64,000 nt of DNA from Scleromitrula shiraiana (Eukaryota; Ascomycota; Leotiomycetes; Helotiales; Sclerotiniaceae), in NCBI GenBank assembly GCA_028455995.1, contig JABELC010000004.1, forward strand, positions 2,418,001-2,482,000, given 5' to 3'. The stretch's first letter is position 1; every line of letters starts with the position of its first letter. The notes under the pieces are model-generated. The model saw nothing but the letters and a program-made list of their open reading frames with translations. It did no database searches and had not been told where the DNA came from. Shown here in pieces: positions 62,287-64,000 of the stretch. The position numbers and the translations under genes are program-made.

Positions 62287-63138
62287 TAAATATAACATAT
62301 CGGACGATCGCGCAATAAATGACACGATCTGGTTGCTCATACGATATGATATGCTTAAGAAGCTTACTTCCTTCCCGCTCGCGCTTTGATGATCGTACGT
62401 ACTTACGTGTATGAATAGTGGGCTCAGTAATAAGCACAAAAGAAGAAATGAAGGAGGGTTCGGTGGCAGGGCAAGTTGAACTTAGATACGGAGGAAATAT
62501 ACGTACAATCTCCTGTCAAACAGTAGGGCTTTGATGGCGTTTCACTATCCCCATCTGCCGGCTGCTTGGGTAGGATTTGAGTGATGCCTTGTAATGTAAT
62601 ATCGTGGCAATCAAGCAAAGTCAGAGAGATCAAATCATGCCCAGGTGCTTAGACATACCAAATCTGCTTTGGGATGCAAATTGATAAGGCCAAGTCATGT
62701 GTATATGTGTGGTGATCTCATGGTAATCTTGGCAGGGCTGTCGGCTACAAATCGCTTTAGATTACGGAGCATCGGCTCTAACGTTGATGATCTCCCATCT
62801 ACCTGAAAATTGGGACGGAAAAAGTAAATCTATGCCTTTCATGATATCGGTCTATTGCATACCTTTGAGAACAACATCGATGATCAGTGCCTGTCAAAAT
62901 TTAGCATCTAAAATAAAGACACTTCACAACATTTTTTCTTTGAAAAAAACTCCCATTTTTCGTTTCTGCATAGCCGTTGAGTAAGGTGAGCTAGGCAATC
63001 TCAAACAAGGTGCGGTTGAAGCAAGTTTCGTCCCATCGTCAAAAGTTCACCTCCTTGAGACTTCGCCGCCAAGCTTCCTATCAAGCTTCCTTCGCTTTTC
63101 TAATGCCGTACCGTGATATCCGATAAGGTTATACAGTA
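62287..63138. other. Intergenic region
   Basis: 3' flank of CCS1, then spacer up to the terminal element. No gene seen. Confidence 0.5.
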
Positions 63139-63992
63139 GAGGGCTTTAGCAATTTTCAAATTTTATTATATATTATAAAAATAATAAAGTACTACTAGTA
63201 GTATGATTCACGAAAGACGTGAAAGCCGACTCAACATTTAAAATTTTTGAATTTATTACTAAAAATCTATATTTTTAAATGTTACGGTATAAGTTGTGTG
63301 ATGGTAAAAGCTGATGTATTGAGTAACTAATCTACGAAATATAAATACATCTGTGGGATGGCTCCTGCCCCTAGCATTAAATATTTATATTTTATTAATA
63401 AATAATACTATTTTAAGAAAATTATTTATATATTTAAATAAAAAAATTGATTAATGAATTTTTTAATTTTTTAATATTGATATCTACAAAATAAAAATTT
63501 ATAGTATATTAATATATATATTAAAAACACATTAAAATCATCACTAAAATCGCTTATTTTAATATTCTTGCCAGTGTCCAGTCTTTACATTTTTCCCGCT
63601 TGAGTACAAATGCCCAAATTGCTTCATTTTTCATTAGTAACCAAGTAACAAGTTATTATATTGATTTTGAAGTATCTTCGAGAATATTCAAGTTGGGTCT
63701 TTTATTTAATTGAATTTGAAATTTTGAAATTTTATTTGAAAATTTGGGCATCAATAAAGAGTTTAGCCTTAAGTTATATATTTTTGTGGATTTTTGAAGA
63801 ATTTAAAAACTTAATTTTACTATCTATCATGATGTTAATTAAGTATATCTTCAAAATTGACTAATCTAGCAGTTGAATAACTTCTGTATGATTTTATGCG
63901 AACAACCGTGACTATACTACTATTCTAGTAATAATGTACTAGGCTGATTCCACTTATTATTTTCAAATAAAGTTTAAAGTGCTAAAGCCCTC
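63139..63992. mobile_element. 854-bp AT-rich element with terminal inverted repeats, TA-flanked
   Basis: The left end reads GAGGGCTTTAGCAATTT and the right end is its reverse complement with one mismatch (GAGGGCTTTAGCACTTT). TA dinucleotides at 63137-63138 and 63993-63994 flank it, as in Tc1/mariner-type insertion. The interior is mostly A/T, with no transposase frame, and looks RIP-affected. The ends differ from those of the 35342 element, so it is a separate family. It lies against the window edge but both ends are inside. Confidence 0.65.
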
Positions 63993-64000
63993 TAATGGAG

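Noticed and set aside
61731..62315. 194-codon minus-strand frame
   Set aside because: Antisense shadow of the CCS1 last exon.

Overview
The window looks like a chromosome segment from a filamentous ascomycete. Genes are split by short introns (about 50-115 nt) with GT...AG ends and CTAAC/CTAAT-type branch sites. Fungal-type Zn2Cys6 and C2H2 regulators, a CrgA-type RING/LON protein, TOF1 and a fungal TORC2 Rictor subunit are present. Long gene-poor spacers are rich in microsatellites and AT-rich, RIP-like blocks. The overall style resembles a leotiomycete such as the Sclerotiniaceae; that placement is an inference and I could not run a search. No tRNA, rRNA or CRISPR array was seen.

Layout. 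1-4.4 kb: gene-free, with satellites, upstream of a homeobox regulator (4414-6642). 8.3-13.5 kb: mitochondrial 3-hydroxyacyl-CoA dehydrogenase and TOF1, divergent from one promoter that carries MCB/SCB-like cell-cycle sites. 14.2-18.2 kb: an epoxide-hydrolase-like gene with a frameshift, next to a Zn2Cys6 regulator broken by several stops and frameshifts; this may be a decayed small catabolic or secondary-metabolism cluster. 19-22.7 kb: a basic coiled-coil protein and a RING/LON (CrgA-like) protein. 23.4-31.4 kb: accessory region on the minus strand, holding a disordered repeat protein and four cysteine-rich CxxC proteins that look like a tandem family with no function I can name. 31.4-37.2 kb: gene-free, containing a 976-bp foldback element with TA flanks. 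37.3-42.2 kb: eIF4G. 44.5-46.3 kb: a cytochrome P450 pseudogene. 47.3-51.5 kb: Rictor/Ste20. 53.4-54.4 kb: uricase. 54.8-59.2 kb: two related C2H2 zinc-finger genes, pointing away from each other. 60.2-62.3 kb: mitochondrial ribosomal protein uL13m and the copper chaperone CCS1, divergent. 63.1-64 kb: a second AT-rich element with TA flanks and terminal inverted repeats.

The conserved genes (TOF1, eIF4G, Rictor, uL13m, CCS1, uricase, hydroxyacyl-CoA dehydrogenase) are housekeeping and appear intact. They alternate with accessory islands where genes are broken or lineage-specific. The cysteine-rich array at 25.6-31.4 kb is the best candidate for something undescribed. Exon boundaries were placed by eye from splice consensus and reading-frame continuity. 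Total CDS lengths of the intact models are multiples of three.
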